This document shows, one piece after another, positions 1 through 9,240 of a stretch of 64,000 bases of DNA. The position numbers were made by a program, and so were the translations under genes. The notes beneath the pieces are model-generated. The model had not been told where the DNA came from. It ran no database searches and was given only the letters and a program-made list of their open reading frames with translations. The stretch covers positions 434,001 to 498,000 of the forward strand of contig NZ_LXHE01000002.1 in NCBI RefSeq assembly GCF_001656295.1. The letters run 5' to 3'. This stretch comes from Moraxella catarrhalis (GTDB lineage: Bacteria; Pseudomonadota; Gammaproteobacteria; Pseudomonadales; Moraxellaceae). Position 1 is the first letter of the stretch. Each line of letters starts with the position of its first letter.

Positions 1-386
1 ATCACACCACGATCAGCCGCTTCCCACAGGTCTTTAAGCATCAGTTGACCAGCTTCATCATTGTGCCAAATGTAGTATTGAATATCAATGGATTGGTTTG
101 CCACATCAGTCAGCGTACTGCGTGCAGCAAAAGCATTAGCGCCTGTTGTAATCGGATAATATCCAGATTGATTGGGGTGATGATGACTTTGGGCGTTGAT
201 GGCTGAGATGAGTCCGTCTGAGCTGCCACCATGTTTGACCATTTGGTGACGCGCTTGAACCTGTTTGGTCAATGCCAGACTCTTTGGTAAGTGAGGCGTA
301 TCGGGCAGGTTTTTGCAGCCAACAAGAAATGTTAGCATGACACTAGGAATGCCGATAACAAACAAAGAGCGAAAATGATGAATCAT
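1..386 (-). CDS. Phospholipase D-family lipoprotein, N-terminal part (cut by window edge)
   Basis: The gene reads off the left edge, so only about 128 N-terminal codons are present. The start is ATG at 386. A hydrophobic signal ends in a lipobox LVGC with Cys24, so the protein should be lipid-anchored. Further on, 'SIDIQYYIWHNDEAG' and 'LWEAADRGV' match the start of the PLD/cardiolipin-synthase-like fold, where the strand before the first HKD motif reads IDIQYYIW. The HKD motifs themselves lie outside the window, so catalytic competence cannot be judged. Known relatives act on phospholipid phosphodiester bonds at the envelope; function here is by family only. Confidence 0.75.
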   Translation of the reverse strand, partial: MIHHFRSLFVIGIPSVMLTFLVGCKNLPDTPHLPKSLALTKQVQARHQMVKHGGSSDGLISAINAQSHHHPNQSGYYPITTGANAFAARSTLTDVANQSIDIQYYIWHNDEAGQLMLKDLWEAADRGV

Positions 387-432
387 GACTCAAAAAGTCT
401 AAAAATTTGATTTATCATAGCAAATTTATCCC

Positions 433-483
433 AAAAAAGAAGTGCTTTACCAAAATTTTACCAAACAAAATCGCTTCTTTTTT
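433..483 (-). terminator. Possible terminator after folE
   Basis: On the minus strand AAGAAGCG and CACTTCTT can pair (one G-T wobble) across a long AT-rich loop of about 26 nt, followed by a T-run. It lies 70 bp past the folE stop. The long loop makes it weaker than the other terminators in this window. Confidence 0.45.
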
Positions 484-552
484 AATCATTTTGGCGATGA
501 TTGTTATCAAATGGCGAGCTGTTGCCAAATCATTTAACCACAAGTAAACCAA

Positions 553-1158
553 TTAACCAAAAGCGGGCATTCGGCGAGGTACAGCATCCAAAAATTCACG
601 GCGTGCGTCATGATTGGTGGTAAACTCACCCAACATGCTGGTGGTGCGTGTGGTAGATTGTTGTTTGCCAACACCACGCATCATCATGCACATATGGCAG
701 GCATCCATAATAACCGCAACACCACGGCAACCCGTCAGCTCTTCGATAGCACTGGCTACTTGCTTGGTTAAGTTTTCTTGGATTTGTAGACGGCGTGCAT
801 ACATATCAATGATGCGTGCCACTTTAGATAATCCTAATACTTTGCCATCTGGCAGATAGCCAACATGGGCAACCCCATAAAAAGGCAGTAGATGATGCTC
901 ACATAGCGAATAAAATTCAATATTTTGTACCAAAACCAGCTCAGGATTATCAGAATCAAAGACGGCATTATTAGCCACAGTTGCCAAATCCTGATGATAG
1001 CCACGAGTAAGATAACCAAACGCCTTGGCAGCCCGCATTGGTGTATCAATTAATCCATCACGGGTCAAATCTTCTCCTGCTGAGGAGATGATTTCGGCAT
1101 AATGCTTAGACAGGATTTCGTAATCGTGGATAAAGTTTACGGTATCAGAATTTGACAT
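553..1158 (-). CDS. folE: GTP cyclohydrolase I
   Basis: Converts GTP to 7,8-dihydroneopterin triphosphate, the first step of tetrahydrofolate synthesis, in the cytoplasm as a homodecamer. The zinc ligands are visible in '[12 protein letters not shown]' and '[11 protein letters not shown]', followed by the conserved '[12 protein letters not shown]'. The 201-aa length from ATG 1158 fits the family. The reading frame stays open 66 codons further upstream to a TTG at 1356, but that part is low-complexity and unlike FolE, so I start at MSNSDTVNF. No good ribosome binding site precedes 1158. The gene is divergent from fabI, and its closest folate-pathway neighbours in the window are fau and folD. 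Confidence 0.93.
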   Translation of the reverse strand: MSNSDTVNFIHDYEILSKHYAEIISSAGEDLTRDGLIDTPMRAAKAFGYLTRGYHQDLATVANNAVFDSDNPELVLVQNIEFYSLCEHHLLPFYGVAHVGYLPDGKVLGLSKVARIIDMYARRLQIQENLTKQVASAIEELTGCRGVAVIMDACHMCMMMRGVGKQQSTTRTTSMLGEFTTNHDARREFLDAVPRRMPAFG

Positions 1159-1329
1159 ATTTGAAGCATCTAGTAAAAAAATGCATAGCTTATCATAAAA
1201 TAGCGATTGATTTAACAAAAAACTGATTTTTTCATCACTTTTTGAGCATTTATCAAACACCTTGGATGAGTTGATGTGTAAAATTAAGTTTACATTTGTA
1301 CTAATTGTATCCCACATTTTAAAATTCCA

Positions 1330-1338
1330 TGCTATAAT
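1330..1338 (+). promoter_or_regulatory. Extended -10 promoter of fabI
   Basis: TGCTATAAT is a perfect extended -10 element, 31 nt before the fabI ATG. No recognisable -35 sits 17 bp upstream. The ribosome binding site AAAAGGAT follows. Confidence 0.65.
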
Positions 1339-1368
1339 GGCAAAAATTTCTATCAAAAGGATAAAGTC

Positions 1369-2193
1369 ATGTTACTAAAAGGTCGGCGTTTTGTGGTGAC
1401 TGGGATTGCCAGTAAATTATCAATTGCTTGGGCGATCGCTGAAAGCTTGCATCGTGAGGGGGCACAGCTGATTTTAACCTATCCGAATGATAAAATTAAA
1501 AAGCGTGTGGATATGGCTGCCGAAGCATTTGATGCGGTGGCGGTGATTGAGTGTGATGTTGGCTCAGATGAGTCGATTCAAGTGTGTTTTGATGAAATCG
1601 CCAAACATTGGGGTGTAGGTGACGATAAAGGCATCGATGGTATTGTGCATGCCATCGGTTTTGCCCCTGCCGATCAGCTTGATGGTGATTTTACCCAAGC
1701 AACCACTCGTGAGGGCAGTCAAATTGCCCATGATATCTCAAGCTACAGTTTTGTCGCACTTGCCAAAGCAGGGCGTGAATTACTTGCTGCACGCCAAGGC
1801 TCACTGTTGACTTTAACTTATGAAGGCAGTATTTCTGTATTGCCAAATTATAATGTCATGGGCATGGCAAAAGCAAGCCTAGAAGCTTCGGTACGCTATT
1901 TGGCATCATCATTGGGCGGTGAGGGCATTCGTGTCAATGCCATCAGTGCCGGTCCTATCCGCACATTGGCTGCCAGTGGTATTAAATCATTTCGCCGTAT
2001 GCTTGATGTTAGCGAAAAAATCGCACCGCTTGGGCGTAATGTTAGCCAAGAAGAAGTGGGTAATGCTGCACTGTTTTTGTTATCGCCTTGGGCAAGCGGT
2101 ATTACTGGCGAGATTTTATTTGTGGATGCAGGCTTTAATACCGTTGCCATCAGTGAAAAAATCATGATGATGGTAGGCGACGGCGAACAATAA
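1369..2193 (+). CDS. fabI: Enoyl-[acyl-carrier-protein] reductase (NADH)
   Basis: Reduces trans-2-enoyl-ACP in the last step of each type II fatty-acid elongation cycle. It is an atypical SDR enzyme: the cofactor loop reads '[15 protein letters not shown]', and the catalytic pair is Tyr161 and Lys168 in '[19 protein letters not shown]', with Tyr151 in 'LTYEG' as the second conserved tyrosine. 'VHAIGFAP' keeps the Gly that is altered in triclosan-resistant variants of E. coli FabI, so the target looks wild type. The length of 274 aa is slightly above the usual 260 because of a loop after residue 80. Single gene with its own promoter. Confidence 0.95.
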   Translation: MLLKGRRFVVTGIASKLSIAWAIAESLHREGAQLILTYPNDKIKKRVDMAAEAFDAVAVIECDVGSDESIQVCFDEIAKHWGVGDDKGIDGIVHAIGFAPADQLDGDFTQATTREGSQIAHDISSYSFVALAKAGRELLAARQGSLLTLTYEGSISVLPNYNVMGMAKASLEASVRYLASSLGGEGIRVNAISAGPIRTLAASGIKSFRRMLDVSEKIAPLGRNVSQEEVGNAALFLLSPWASGITGEILFVDAGFNTVAISEKIMMMVGDGEQ

Positions 2194-2240
2194 CAACGCT
2201 TTAAAACTTTCATAAAAAGTTAAGTTGGTAGTGAGCAAAA

Positions 2241-2270
2241 TTGTGCCAACGACATCAAACATTGGCACAA
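2241..2270. promoter_or_regulatory. Perfect inverted repeat across the rpe -35 region
   Basis: TTGTGCCAA at 2241-2249 and TTGGCACAA at 2262-2270 form perfect 9-bp arms with a 12-bp spacer, so the arm centres are 21 bp (two helical turns) apart. The right arm covers the position expected for the -35 box of the rpe promoter. No T-run follows on the plus strand, so it is more like an operator than a fabI terminator. The cognate protein is unknown. Confidence 0.45.
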
Positions 2271-2282
2271 ATATCCGATTTT

Positions 2283-2291
2283 TGGTATGAT
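2283..2291 (+). promoter_or_regulatory. Extended -10 promoter of rpe
   Basis: TGGTATGAT matches TGnTAnnnT, 32 nt before the rpe ATG. Confidence 0.5.
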
Positions 2292-2322
2292 ACGCCATAC
2301 CATTTAATTGTTGAGAGTGATT

Positions 2323-3003
2323 ATGACCCAGCCTTTTTTGATTGCCCCATCGATTTTGTCTGCTGATTTTGCACGGCTTGGAGCGGATATTGAAAGCGTT
2401 CTTGAAGCTGGTGCAGATGTTGTGCATTTTGATGTGATGGACAACCATTATGTACCAAATCTAACTTTTGGTTCGATGATTTGTCAAGCGTTAAAAGACT
2501 ATGGCATCACTGCACCCATTGATGTACATTTGATGGTTAAGCCAGTCGATGGCATGATTGAGCAGTTTTTAAAGGCGGGGGCTGACATCATCACTTTTCA
2601 TCCCGAAGCCAGTGAGCATATAGACAGAAGCCTTCAGCTGATTAAAGATGGTGGTGCCAAATGCGGTTTGGTCTTTAATCCTGCAACACCTTTATATTAT
2701 TTGGATCATACTTTGGATAAGGTTGATCAAATTTTGCTGATGAGTGTCAATCCAGGTTTTGGTGGTCAAAAGTTTATTGATACAACATTGGATAAATTAG
2801 CAACTGTGCGTCAAATGATTGACGATAGTGGTCGAGACATTCGCTTGGAAGTTGATGGCGGTGTCAATGTGGCAAATATTCGCACCATTGCTGAGGCGGG
2901 TGCTGATATGTTTGTGGCAGGGTCGGCGATTTTTAATCAGCCTAATTACAAGGCTGTGATTGATGCTATGCGTGATGAGTTATCAAAGGTAAATCGATCA
3001 TGA
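2323..3003 (+). CDS. rpe: Ribulose-phosphate 3-epimerase
   Basis: Interconverts ribulose 5-phosphate and xylulose 5-phosphate in the pentose phosphate pathway. It is a TIM barrel with the metal and catalytic signatures '[14 protein letters not shown]', '[16 protein letters not shown]', 'DVHLMV', '[12 protein letters not shown]' and 'EVDGGV'. ATG 2323 follows a GAGAGTG ribosome binding site and gives 226 aa, the normal length; the upstream in-frame TTG at 2308 is not needed. The stop overlaps the start of the next gene by four bases (ATGA), so the downstream membrane protein is probably translationally coupled. Confidence 0.94.
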   Translation: MTQPFLIAPSILSADFARLGADIESVLEAGADVVHFDVMDNHYVPNLTFGSMICQALKDYGITAPIDVHLMVKPVDGMIEQFLKAGADIITFHPEASEHIDRSLQLIKDGGAKCGLVFNPATPLYYLDHTLDKVDQILLMSVNPGFGGQKFIDTTLDKLATVRQMIDDSGRDIRLEVDGGVNVANIRTIAEAGADMFVAGSAIFNQPNYKAVIDAMRDELSKVNRS

Positions 3004-3353
3004 CTATGCCGCACCATCAAGCCCAAACCACGCATCACAATCCCCCAAAACCCAACAAACCCGCCAGCGTCGTACCGATGGGCTTTACCATAGGGCTATG
3101 TTTGGCAAGTTTGCTATTAAGCTTAGCAGGCTATGGATTTCGATTGATGTTTGGTGATGAGATGTCTGAGGTATTGCGTCATGCTGCTGTCGTTGTGCCT
3201 GTATTTGTGATTGGCATTCCGCTGATGACTTGGCTTGGTGCGACTGGACTAAATAAACTGGGTAAAACCAATATCCACCCTAGAAATGCTTGGACTTTTG
3301 GTTGGTTATTATCGACAGTGGCGATGTTATCCATTATGGGAGTGTATAGCTGA
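3000..3353 (+). CDS. Small three-helix membrane protein, coupled to rpe
   Basis: Unrecognised, 117 aa. A Pro/His-rich cytoplasmic-looking N-terminus (about 25 residues) is followed by three predicted membrane segments at about residues 27-50, 60-81 and 97-116. The start ATG overlaps the rpe stop and its own stop overlaps the start of the next gene (TGATG), so rpe and both membrane genes form one tightly packed operon. No catalytic motif is visible. The pair may form a small membrane complex; that is inference from coupling only. Confidence 0.7.
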   Translation: MTMPHHQAQTTHHNPPKPNKPASVVPMGFTIGLCLASLLLSLAGYGFRLMFGDEMSEVLRHAAVVVPVFVIGIPLMTWLGATGLNKLGKTNIHPRNAWTFGWLLSTVAMLSIMGVYS

Positions 3354-3655
3354 TGCTCTCCAAGCTAATTCCTGATATCATCACGCCAAAAGATATCCCT
3401 AAAGGCTTGATTTTATTGCTTATTGTGGCGTGTTTGCTGGTGGGTTTATCAGGGCTTAGATATGGCGGTGTGGAAGGATGGCTTCATGTCCTTGAAAATT
3501 GGCTCGTCGCTTTGGTGGTGATTCCTGCCTTAACTGCATTGATCTCATTGCCTTTAAAGTGGCGTGATAGCACCTTTGATGTGCGTATGGTCTATTATTT
3601 GGGTATGTTTGTTGCACTTTTATTTATGTTGGCAAAGCTACGCTACTGGCGATGA
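3353..3655 (+). CDS. Small three-helix membrane protein, second of the pair
   Basis: Unrecognised, 100 aa. Three hydrophobic segments lie at about residues 17-36, 50-67 and 79-96, with the short charged stretch 'LKWRDSTFDVRM' between the last two. It starts one base into the previous stop (TGATG), so it depends on translation of the gene before it. There is no signal peptide cleavage site and no recognised domain. The three genes from rpe onward end here; no terminator is obvious before the next gene. Confidence 0.7.
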   Translation: MLSKLIPDIITPKDIPKGLILLLIVACLLVGLSGLRYGGVEGWLHVLENWLVALVVIPALTALISLPLKWRDSTFDVRMVYYLGMFVALLFMLAKLRYWR

Positions 3656-3722
3656 CTTGAAAAGTACCAAAATGATGCCATATACCAAGATAGACTAAAA
3701 TAATGATGAGATGGCAATCATA

Positions 3723-4424
3723 ATGACAAATCAAATTTCACAAACCATTGAAAATTGGCAAACGATGAGTATTGCAGAATGCCTATCATTTGTTGATGAT
3801 TTGGTATATCATGCGTCTGATTCTGATGAAGAGGACACACTATCAATTTTACATGAGCTGTTTTTTCAGGAAGTTAATGGGCGTGGTGATGAGACGCTGA
3901 TTGATGCACTCGCTTCAGCCATTGCTCAGTTTATGGATCCTGCGACAGTTGAGGAGCTTGCACAGCAAGTAGAGCGGACATTAGGCGTCGATTTAGCCAG
4001 ATTATCAAAACTGGCACGCAGTCAGCGATTAAATGCACAGGTGCAAGCATCTGACGGTGAGCATCGCCCCAAGCGTCGTCAGCGTAAGCAGCCAGATCAA
4101 GAGGATTTGGATACCAAAGAGCGTGTATCACAGTTGCGACATGCCAGCAAATCAAAAAAGCCCAAGGATGGTTTTGTCCAAGAAACTTTGCTTGAATTTA
4201 TTGAAGAGTCGTCAGGGGTGATGATTTTGCGAGAAGTGGGTCATGATCATGATGAGCCATTGGTGAGTATTACTTTTTCAGAGCAAGTCCAAGATATGCT
4301 AGGTGCTGATGCTAGAGTGGTTGGGCAAGCGATGATCCATGCTGCCATCGCAAGCGTTGTACAACGCCAAAGCAACTTTTGGCATGCACATGTATATGAT
4401 GAAGAACCAGCACATTATAGCTGA
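3723..4424 (+). CDS. Hypothetical acidic/basic two-part protein
   Basis: I do not recognise this 233-aa cytoplasmic protein. The N-terminal 100 residues are acidic and helical. A strongly basic, low-complexity linker follows ('HRPKRRQRKQ...', 'ASKSKKPKD'), and then a compact C-terminal part with 'GVMILREVGHDHDEPLVSITFSEQVQDMLG'. The basic linker could contact nucleic acid or a membrane, but nothing proves it. ATG 3723 and ATG 3711 are both possible; GAGATGG precedes 3723 at workable spacing. The gene stands alone and is closed by a good terminator at 4448-4484. Confidence 0.6.
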   Translation: MTNQISQTIENWQTMSIAECLSFVDDLVYHASDSDEEDTLSILHELFFQEVNGRGDETLIDALASAIAQFMDPATVEELAQQVERTLGVDLARLSKLARSQRLNAQVQASDGEHRPKRRQRKQPDQEDLDTKERVSQLRHASKSKKPKDGFVQETLLEFIEESSGVMILREVGHDHDEPLVSITFSEQVQDMLGADARVVGQAMIHAAIASVVQRQSNFWHAHVYDEEPAHYS

Positions 4425-4447
4425 TGTATTTGAAAACTGATTCAATT

Positions 4448-4484
4448 AAGAGATTAAATCGTGCCATATTTAATCTCTTTTTAT
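4448..4484 (+). terminator. Rho-independent terminator
   Basis: AAGAGATTAAAT and ATTTAATCTCTT are perfect 12-bp arms with an 8-nt loop, followed by TTTTATT. Confidence 0.8.
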
Positions 4485-4549
4485 TGTATTAAAGTAAGTT
4501 TAGCTAAATAAGTATTTAATGTTTAATATATTACATGTAGAGGCAATGT

Positions 4550-5101
4550 ATGCGTATTCTAACTTTATTTAAAAGCGTATTGATTGGGTGTATGGTCATG
4601 GGCGCCACCGCTCATGCCCTTGATGTTGATTTAATGTACCAGCAATCATTAGATGGCAAAAGAAATTTGAGGCTGCTTAGTGAACAAGATGGCAAAACCA
4701 TCAATGGTTTTAAGTTTGATACCTGTTCGTATCAAGGCGGAAGAATTAATTATTGTTCAGAAAAATCTGCTGCCAATATTATCAAGGTGGCTACCAATTC
4801 AAAATCTAGCCCCATCCTTGGTAAATACAGAGCTGTTGTTGTTGCATCCGAGGATGGATTAACCAAGTCCCCAGTAATGGTTGATGTTAAATCTAAAAAG
4901 GTTTATACATCTAATGTGGAATTTGGGACGGAAGTGCAAACAGATGTTTCTAACAATACCATTCTTATTTATGGGAACGCAGTTCAAGGCTGGGTTTATC
5001 CTGAGATGGAAGCAATGTCGGGGGATAAGAATAACCCTGTTGAGTTGAAGTTCTACGAACCAGACCAGTACTCAAACGAATACCTATTTTCATTTTATTA
5101 G
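4550..5101 (+). CDS. Exported protein of unknown function
   Basis: Unrecognised, 183 aa. The N-terminus is a clear Sec signal peptide: two charges, a hydrophobic core, and a likely cleavage after 'ATAHA' near residue 24. The mature part is about 160 residues, beta-rich in appearance, with two cysteines ('DTCSYQG', 'INYCSEK') about 10 residues apart that could form a periplasmic disulphide. A GAGGC ribosome binding site precedes ATG 4550. The protein is probably periplasmic or secreted. It stands alone between a terminator and the opposing fau gene. Confidence 0.6.
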   Translation: MRILTLFKSVLIGCMVMGATAHALDVDLMYQQSLDGKRNLRLLSEQDGKTINGFKFDTCSYQGGRINYCSEKSAANIIKVATNSKSSPILGKYRAVVVASEDGLTKSPVMVDVKSKKVYTSNVEFGTEVQTDVSNNTILIYGNAVQGWVYPEMEAMSGDKNNPVELKFYEPDQYSNEYLFSFY

Positions 5102-5199
5102 CATCAACCATGTTCGAGCCTGCCTCTAAAGGTTCGGATGAGTACAATGATAAATCCGCCTTTATTTTGGCTATTTGGTTAACAGATGACGAATTAGCA

Positions 5200-5796
5200 T
5201 CATTTTAATCTAATTAGCCTTTGATCGGTAATGATGATGTCCACCGACATATCCCAAGGCTGTTTGGGCAGCCGATCTGTCACTTGAAAATCATAACACC
5301 AAGCGATTTTTAGGCAGTTTTTGGCTTTTGCAAATGTACGATCATAGTAGCCGCCCCCCATACCAAGGCGTACACCGTCAAGATCAACCATCACCAAAGG
5401 GCAAATGATGGCATCCATATGATTGGCAGATAATATCAGTTTTGAGTGGGGTTCATGCATCCCTAGGCGATGCTTTTTAAGAGGTGTTTTATTGAGTGGT
5501 TGAATGATGGGGGTAAATGTCAAGGGTTTGTTTGGCGTGGTGATGGGTAAATACGCTTGATAGTCAAGTTTTTGGCAAAATTGGGCAATGGTAGCAGTTG
5601 GTAGTTCGCCAAATCCATCCAAATAAAAACCAATATTGGCTTTTTTGGGCAATAGTGGTATTAATTTATATAAAAATCTGCTCGCCAAGTAAGCGGATCT
5701 TTGACGCTCACAGTGACTCAGTGATCGTCTTTGCATACGCATGTGTTTACGCAAATGGACAGCGGATAAATTGGTTTGGTGGTTGGTCTTGGTCAT
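5200..5796 (-). CDS. fau: 5-formyltetrahydrofolate cyclo-ligase
   Basis: ATP-dependent conversion of 5-formyl-THF to 5,10-methenyl-THF, which clears the inhibitory storage form of folate. Family marks are the N-terminal basic helix 'RKHMRMQRRSLSHCERQ', 'IGFYLDGFGELPT', and the signature 'DLDGVRLGMGGGYYDRTF' that binds ATP phosphate and substrate. The length of 198 aa is normal. In many gammaproteobacteria the 6S RNA gene sits just upstream of this gene (ygfA); I looked for it in 5797-5981 and saw no convincing 6S-like fold. The gene diverges from fumC. Confidence 0.88.
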   Translation of the reverse strand: MTKTNHQTNLSAVHLRKHMRMQRRSLSHCERQRSAYLASRFLYKLIPLLPKKANIGFYLDGFGELPTATIAQFCQKLDYQAYLPITTPNKPLTFTPIIQPLNKTPLKKHRLGMHEPHSKLILSANHMDAIICPLVMVDLDGVRLGMGGGYYDRTFAKAKNCLKIAWCYDFQVTDRLPKQPWDMSVDIIITDQRLIRLK

Positions 5797-5884
5797 TGTG
5801 TTTATATTTGGTAATGATTATTATTTGCTATTGAATCCTAGATAAACTGATGGTATGCTAAATCATCTCATCATTTAGATAAAG

Positions 5885-5893
5885 TGGTACAAT
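5885..5893 (+). promoter_or_regulatory. Extended -10 promoter of fumC
   Basis: TGGTACAAT fits TGnTAnnnT, 88 nt before the fumC ATG. No good -35 is seen. Confidence 0.5.
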
Positions 5894-5981
5894 TCAGTTA
5901 GGTGCATTGCTAGTAGAATTGCATCGCTGATTGTATCACGCATCTTAAGCGACTTTTATCAAAAAATCAATGGAGTAAAAT

Positions 5982-7370
5982 ATGACAACACGCATCGAAA
6001 AAGACACCATGGGCGAGATTGCTGTACCTGCTGAGGCTTATTGGGGGGCACAAACTGAACGCAGTCGCCAAAATTTCCGTATTGGTGGAGAAAGACTGCC
6101 AGAGCCCTTAATCCATGCGATGGCAACTGTTAAAAAAGCCGCTGCTATGACTAATGCAACACTTGGCCGCATCACCGATGAGCAATCACAGCTAATCGTT
6201 CAAGCCTGTGATGAGATTTTGGCAGGTAAGCTTAATGATCAATTCCCGCTTGTGGTGTGGCAAACAGGCTCAGGCACTCAGTCTAATATGAATATGAATG
6301 AGGTTATCGCTAATCGTGCCAATGAAATTGCTGGTCAACCAAAAGGAAGTTATCAGCCGATTCATCCTAACGATCATGTCAATCACGCCCAATCGACTAA
6401 CGACAGCTTTCCGACAGCAATTCGAGTGGCAGCTGCTCAAGAGATGAGTAATAAACTGTTGCCAGCCATTAATAATTTACGCCAAACATTGGCACAAAAA
6501 TCAGCTGATTTTGATGAGATTATTAAAATCGGACGCACACATTTACAAGATGCCACACCGCTGACTTTGGGTCAAGAGTTTAGCGGTTATGTCATGCAGC
6601 TTGATTATGCTTTGGAGCGTATTGAGACGGCATTGAGCGGTCTTTATCAGTTGCCATTAGGCGGTACAGCAGTTGGCACAGGGCTTAATAGCCATCCTGA
6701 TTATGCTGTTAAAGTCGCTAAAGTTTTGGCAGAATTAACCAAGCTGAATTTTATCACAGCACCCAATAAATTTGAGGCTTTGGCTGCACGAGATGCCGAA
6801 GTATTTGCTTCGGGTGCACTAAAAACCTTGGCAGCAAGCCTTAACAAAATCGCCAATGATGTTCGTTGGCTGGCTTCAGGTCCACGCTGTGGTCTGGGTG
6901 AACTTAGTATTCCTGAAAATGAGCCTGGCTCATCCATCATGCCTGGTAAAGTCAATCCAACTCAGTGCGAGGCGATGACCATGGTGGTCACCCAAGTCTT
7001 TGGTAATGATACGACCATTTCTATGGCAGGGGCTTCTGGTAATTTTGAATTAAACGTTTATATGCCTGTGATCGGATATAACCTATTACAGTCGATTCGT
7101 CTGCTAACGGATGCCATCAATAGCTTTAATGAGCATTGTGCAGTAGGCATTGAGCCAATTCGTGAAAAAATTGACCATTATTTACATCATTCTTTGATGT
7201 TGGTTACCGCGCTCAATCGCCATATCGGCTATGAAAATGCCGCCAAAGTCGCCAAAACCGCTTTCAAAAACAATCAGTCTTTGAAACAAACTGCCATTCA
7301 GCTTAACTTATTGACCGAAGCGGAATTTGATGAGCTTGTGCGTCCAGAACAAATGGTTGCCCCAAAATAA
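5982..7370 (+). CDS. fumC: Class II fumarate hydratase
   Basis: Iron-independent, homotetrameric enzyme of the citric acid cycle that hydrates fumarate to L-malate. The superfamily signature '[13 protein letters not shown]' holds the mobile catalytic serine loop; '[14 protein letters not shown]', '[14 protein letters not shown]' and '[17 protein letters not shown]' supply the other active-site regions. The length of 462 aa is standard. Single gene with its own promoter and a strong terminator at 7385. Confidence 0.95.
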   Translation: MTTRIEKDTMGEIAVPAEAYWGAQTERSRQNFRIGGERLPEPLIHAMATVKKAAAMTNATLGRITDEQSQLIVQACDEILAGKLNDQFPLVVWQTGSGTQSNMNMNEVIANRANEIAGQPKGSYQPIHPNDHVNHAQSTNDSFPTAIRVAAAQEMSNKLLPAINNLRQTLAQKSADFDEIIKIGRTHLQDATPLTLGQEFSGYVMQLDYALERIETALSGLYQLPLGGTAVGTGLNSHPDYAVKVAKVLAELTKLNFITAPNKFEALAARDAEVFASGALKTLAASLNKIANDVRWLASGPRCGLGELSIPENEPGSSIMPGKVNPTQCEAMTMVVTQVFGNDTTISMAGASGNFELNVYMPVIGYNLLQSIRLLTDAINSFNEHCAVGIEPIREKIDHYLHHSLMLVTALNRHIGYENAAKVAKTAFKNNQSLKQTAIQLNLLTEAEFDELVRPEQMVAPK

Positions 7371-7384
7371 GCGTTTGATGCTCA

Positions 7385-7413
7385 AACACCGCCAGTGATT
7401 TGGCGGTGTTTTT
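7385..7413 (+). terminator. Rho-independent terminator of fumC
   Basis: AACACCGCCA and TGGCGGTGTT are perfect 10-bp arms with a 6-nt loop, followed by TTT. Confidence 0.88.
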
Positions 7414-7476
7414 GGTTGAAAAAAAGCCGTAATTTAGCGATAATAGCCCATTTATCCATCATCATATGCCATCATC

Positions 7477-9240
7477 ATGACCACCACACAAGCCCGTCTT
7501 AAAAAACCAAAAAAGCCACGGCGTTCACAAGCCGATATCGCGGCTAATCATTTTTTAAAGTCTGTTTTTCGCCCTGCAAAAAAGCAGCTGACTTTGGCAT
7601 GGCTGTGCGATGTGATCAGCTTGCTATTATTAATGGTACAAGCTTGGATTTTGGTGATGATTTTTGATGGTTGGCTTTTGCCATTCATTCCGACATTATC
7701 CCAGCATCAAGCGATGGCGATCGAGGCTTTGGGGATGTATTTGACGGCTTTATTTGCGGTGATGGTGCTGCGCGCATTGATTGGTTATGCCAAAGATGTG
7801 TTACTAACGCGCATCGGTGTGCAAGCAGCCAGTGATGTGCGTCAGCGGCTATTAATTAAGCTGGGTGAAATGGGTCCTGCCAGACGCTTTTTTGGCTCTG
7901 ACGGTGCATTGGCAAGTAAGATCATTGACGAGCCTGAGCACCTGATCGGTTATGCCCGTTTTGAGATTCAAAAGCGTACCGCGGTGAGTACCCCCATTTT
8001 ATTGGCAATTTGTGTCAGCTTTTTTAGCAAAATGTCGGCAGTCATTTTATTGGCGACGGCGCCACTGGTACCAATTTTTATGGCAATGATTGGTGTGGCA
8101 ACAGCTCGCAAAAGTCGTGAACAGATGGATGCGATGGCACAGCTTGGTGGGCGATTTTTTGATTGGATACGCGGGGTGAATACATTATCGCGTCTGGGCG
8201 CGGTTGATATCGCTGTGAGAGATATTGATATCAGCAGCGACAATTACCGCAAAAAAACCATGGCGGTGCTACGCATTGCGTTTTTGAATAGTGCGGTGCT
8301 TGAGTTTTTATCAGCCCTATCCATTGCGCTTGTGGCGGTTTATTTGGGTTTTGGATTGATTGGAATTTTACCTTGGCAATCTGGTGTTGTCATGACCACT
8401 TACAGTTCAGCTTTGATGATTTTATTATTGGTGCCTGAATTTTATGCACCACTACGCCGCTTGGGCGCCGAGTATCATGTCAAGGGTCAAGCGGTCGGCG
8501 CTGCCAAGGAGATGGTGGGCATACTTGATTTTAAAAATAGCAAAACCGAGCTTCGCCAGGTGGATTTGGTAGGACAAGTGGGATTTTGTTTAAGGCAAGT
8601 GGCTGCCTTTGGTGATGATGGGCGAGTTAGATTGGCTCCGACGACATTTCAGTTTGAAGCAGGCAAATCAACATTATTAAAAGGAGAAAGTGGCGCTGGT
8701 AAATCAACGCTTCTACAGATCTTATTGGGATTTGGACAATATACTGGCGTGGTCGAGGTACATGATGATCAGGGGCGATATCGCTATGATACGCTGGATA
8801 TGGCGTATCTTAGACGCCAATTTGGTTATTTGGCGCAAATGCCAGCGCTGCTACCCATCAGTATTCGCGATAATTTGACATTGGCAAAATCTGATGCGAC
8901 CGATGATGAGCTGGCTAATGTATTGGATGCGGTTGGTCTGTGGTCTTTGATCCGAGATTTGCCCGAGCAGATGGATACCATACTTGGTGAGCGGGGCGGT
9001 GGCTTGTCAGGCGGGCAGGCACATCGACTTGCCATTGCACAGCTTCTACTTCAAGATGCCAAAGTATGGCTGCTTGATGAGCCGACAGAGCATCTAGATA
9101 GCGAGACTGCCTTGGTGATAAAAGATTTATTAAAACGCTTATCAGCGCAGCGGACGGTCATCTGGATCACTCATGATCAGAGCGCTGATATCACCTTTGA
9201 TGATGTCCATCATTTGGGAGCTTATGATGAAACCAAATAA
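7477..9240 (+). CDS. cydD: CydDC thiol exporter, subunit CydD (ABC transporter)
   Basis: One half of the heterodimeric inner-membrane CydDC ABC protein, which exports glutathione/cysteine (a haem-linked role has also been proposed) and is needed to assemble cytochrome bd oxidase. Six membrane helices occupy about residues 40-330. The nucleotide-binding domain has Walker A 'GESGAGKST', the signature 'LSGGQAHRLA' and Walker B 'VWLLDEPTEHLD'. The length of 587 aa is typical. The stop overlaps the cydC start region by 14 bases, so the pair is co-translated. cydAB are not in this window. Confidence 0.92.
   Translation: MTTTQARLKKPKKPRRSQADIAANHFLKSVFRPAKKQLTLAWLCDVISLLLLMVQAWILVMIFDGWLLPFIPTLSQHQAMAIEALGMYLTALFAVMVLRALIGYAKDVLLTRIGVQAASDVRQRLLIKLGEMGPARRFFGSDGALASKIIDEPEHLIGYARFEIQKRTAVSTPILLAICVSFFSKMSAVILLATAPLVPIFMAMIGVATARKSREQMDAMAQLGGRFFDWIRGVNTLSRLGAVDIAVRDIDISSDNYRKKTMAVLRIAFLNSAVLEFLSALSIALVAVYLGFGLIGILPWQSGVVMTTYSSALMILLLVPEFYAPLRRLGAEYHVKGQAVGAAKEMVGILDFKNSKTELRQVDLVGQVGFCLRQVAAFGDDGRVRLAPTTFQFEAGKSTLLKGESGAGKSTLLQILLGFGQYTGVVEVHDDQGRYRYDTLDMAYLRRQFGYLAQMPALLPISIRDNLTLAKSDATDDELANVLDAVGLWSLIRDLPEQMDTILGERGGGLSGGQAHRLAIAQLLLQDAKVWLLDEPTEHLDSETALVIKDLLKRLSAQRTVIWITHDQSADITFDDVHHLGAYDETK

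Noticed and set aside
1159-1356. 66-codon N-terminal extension of folE
   Set aside because: It begins at TTG, has no family similarity and overlaps the fabI promoter; the normal FolE start at 1158 suffices.
5797-5981. 6S RNA (ssrS) expected upstream of fau
   Set aside because: I found no long, bulged hairpin of the right size; the region better fits promoters for fau and fumC. A covariance-model search would settle it.
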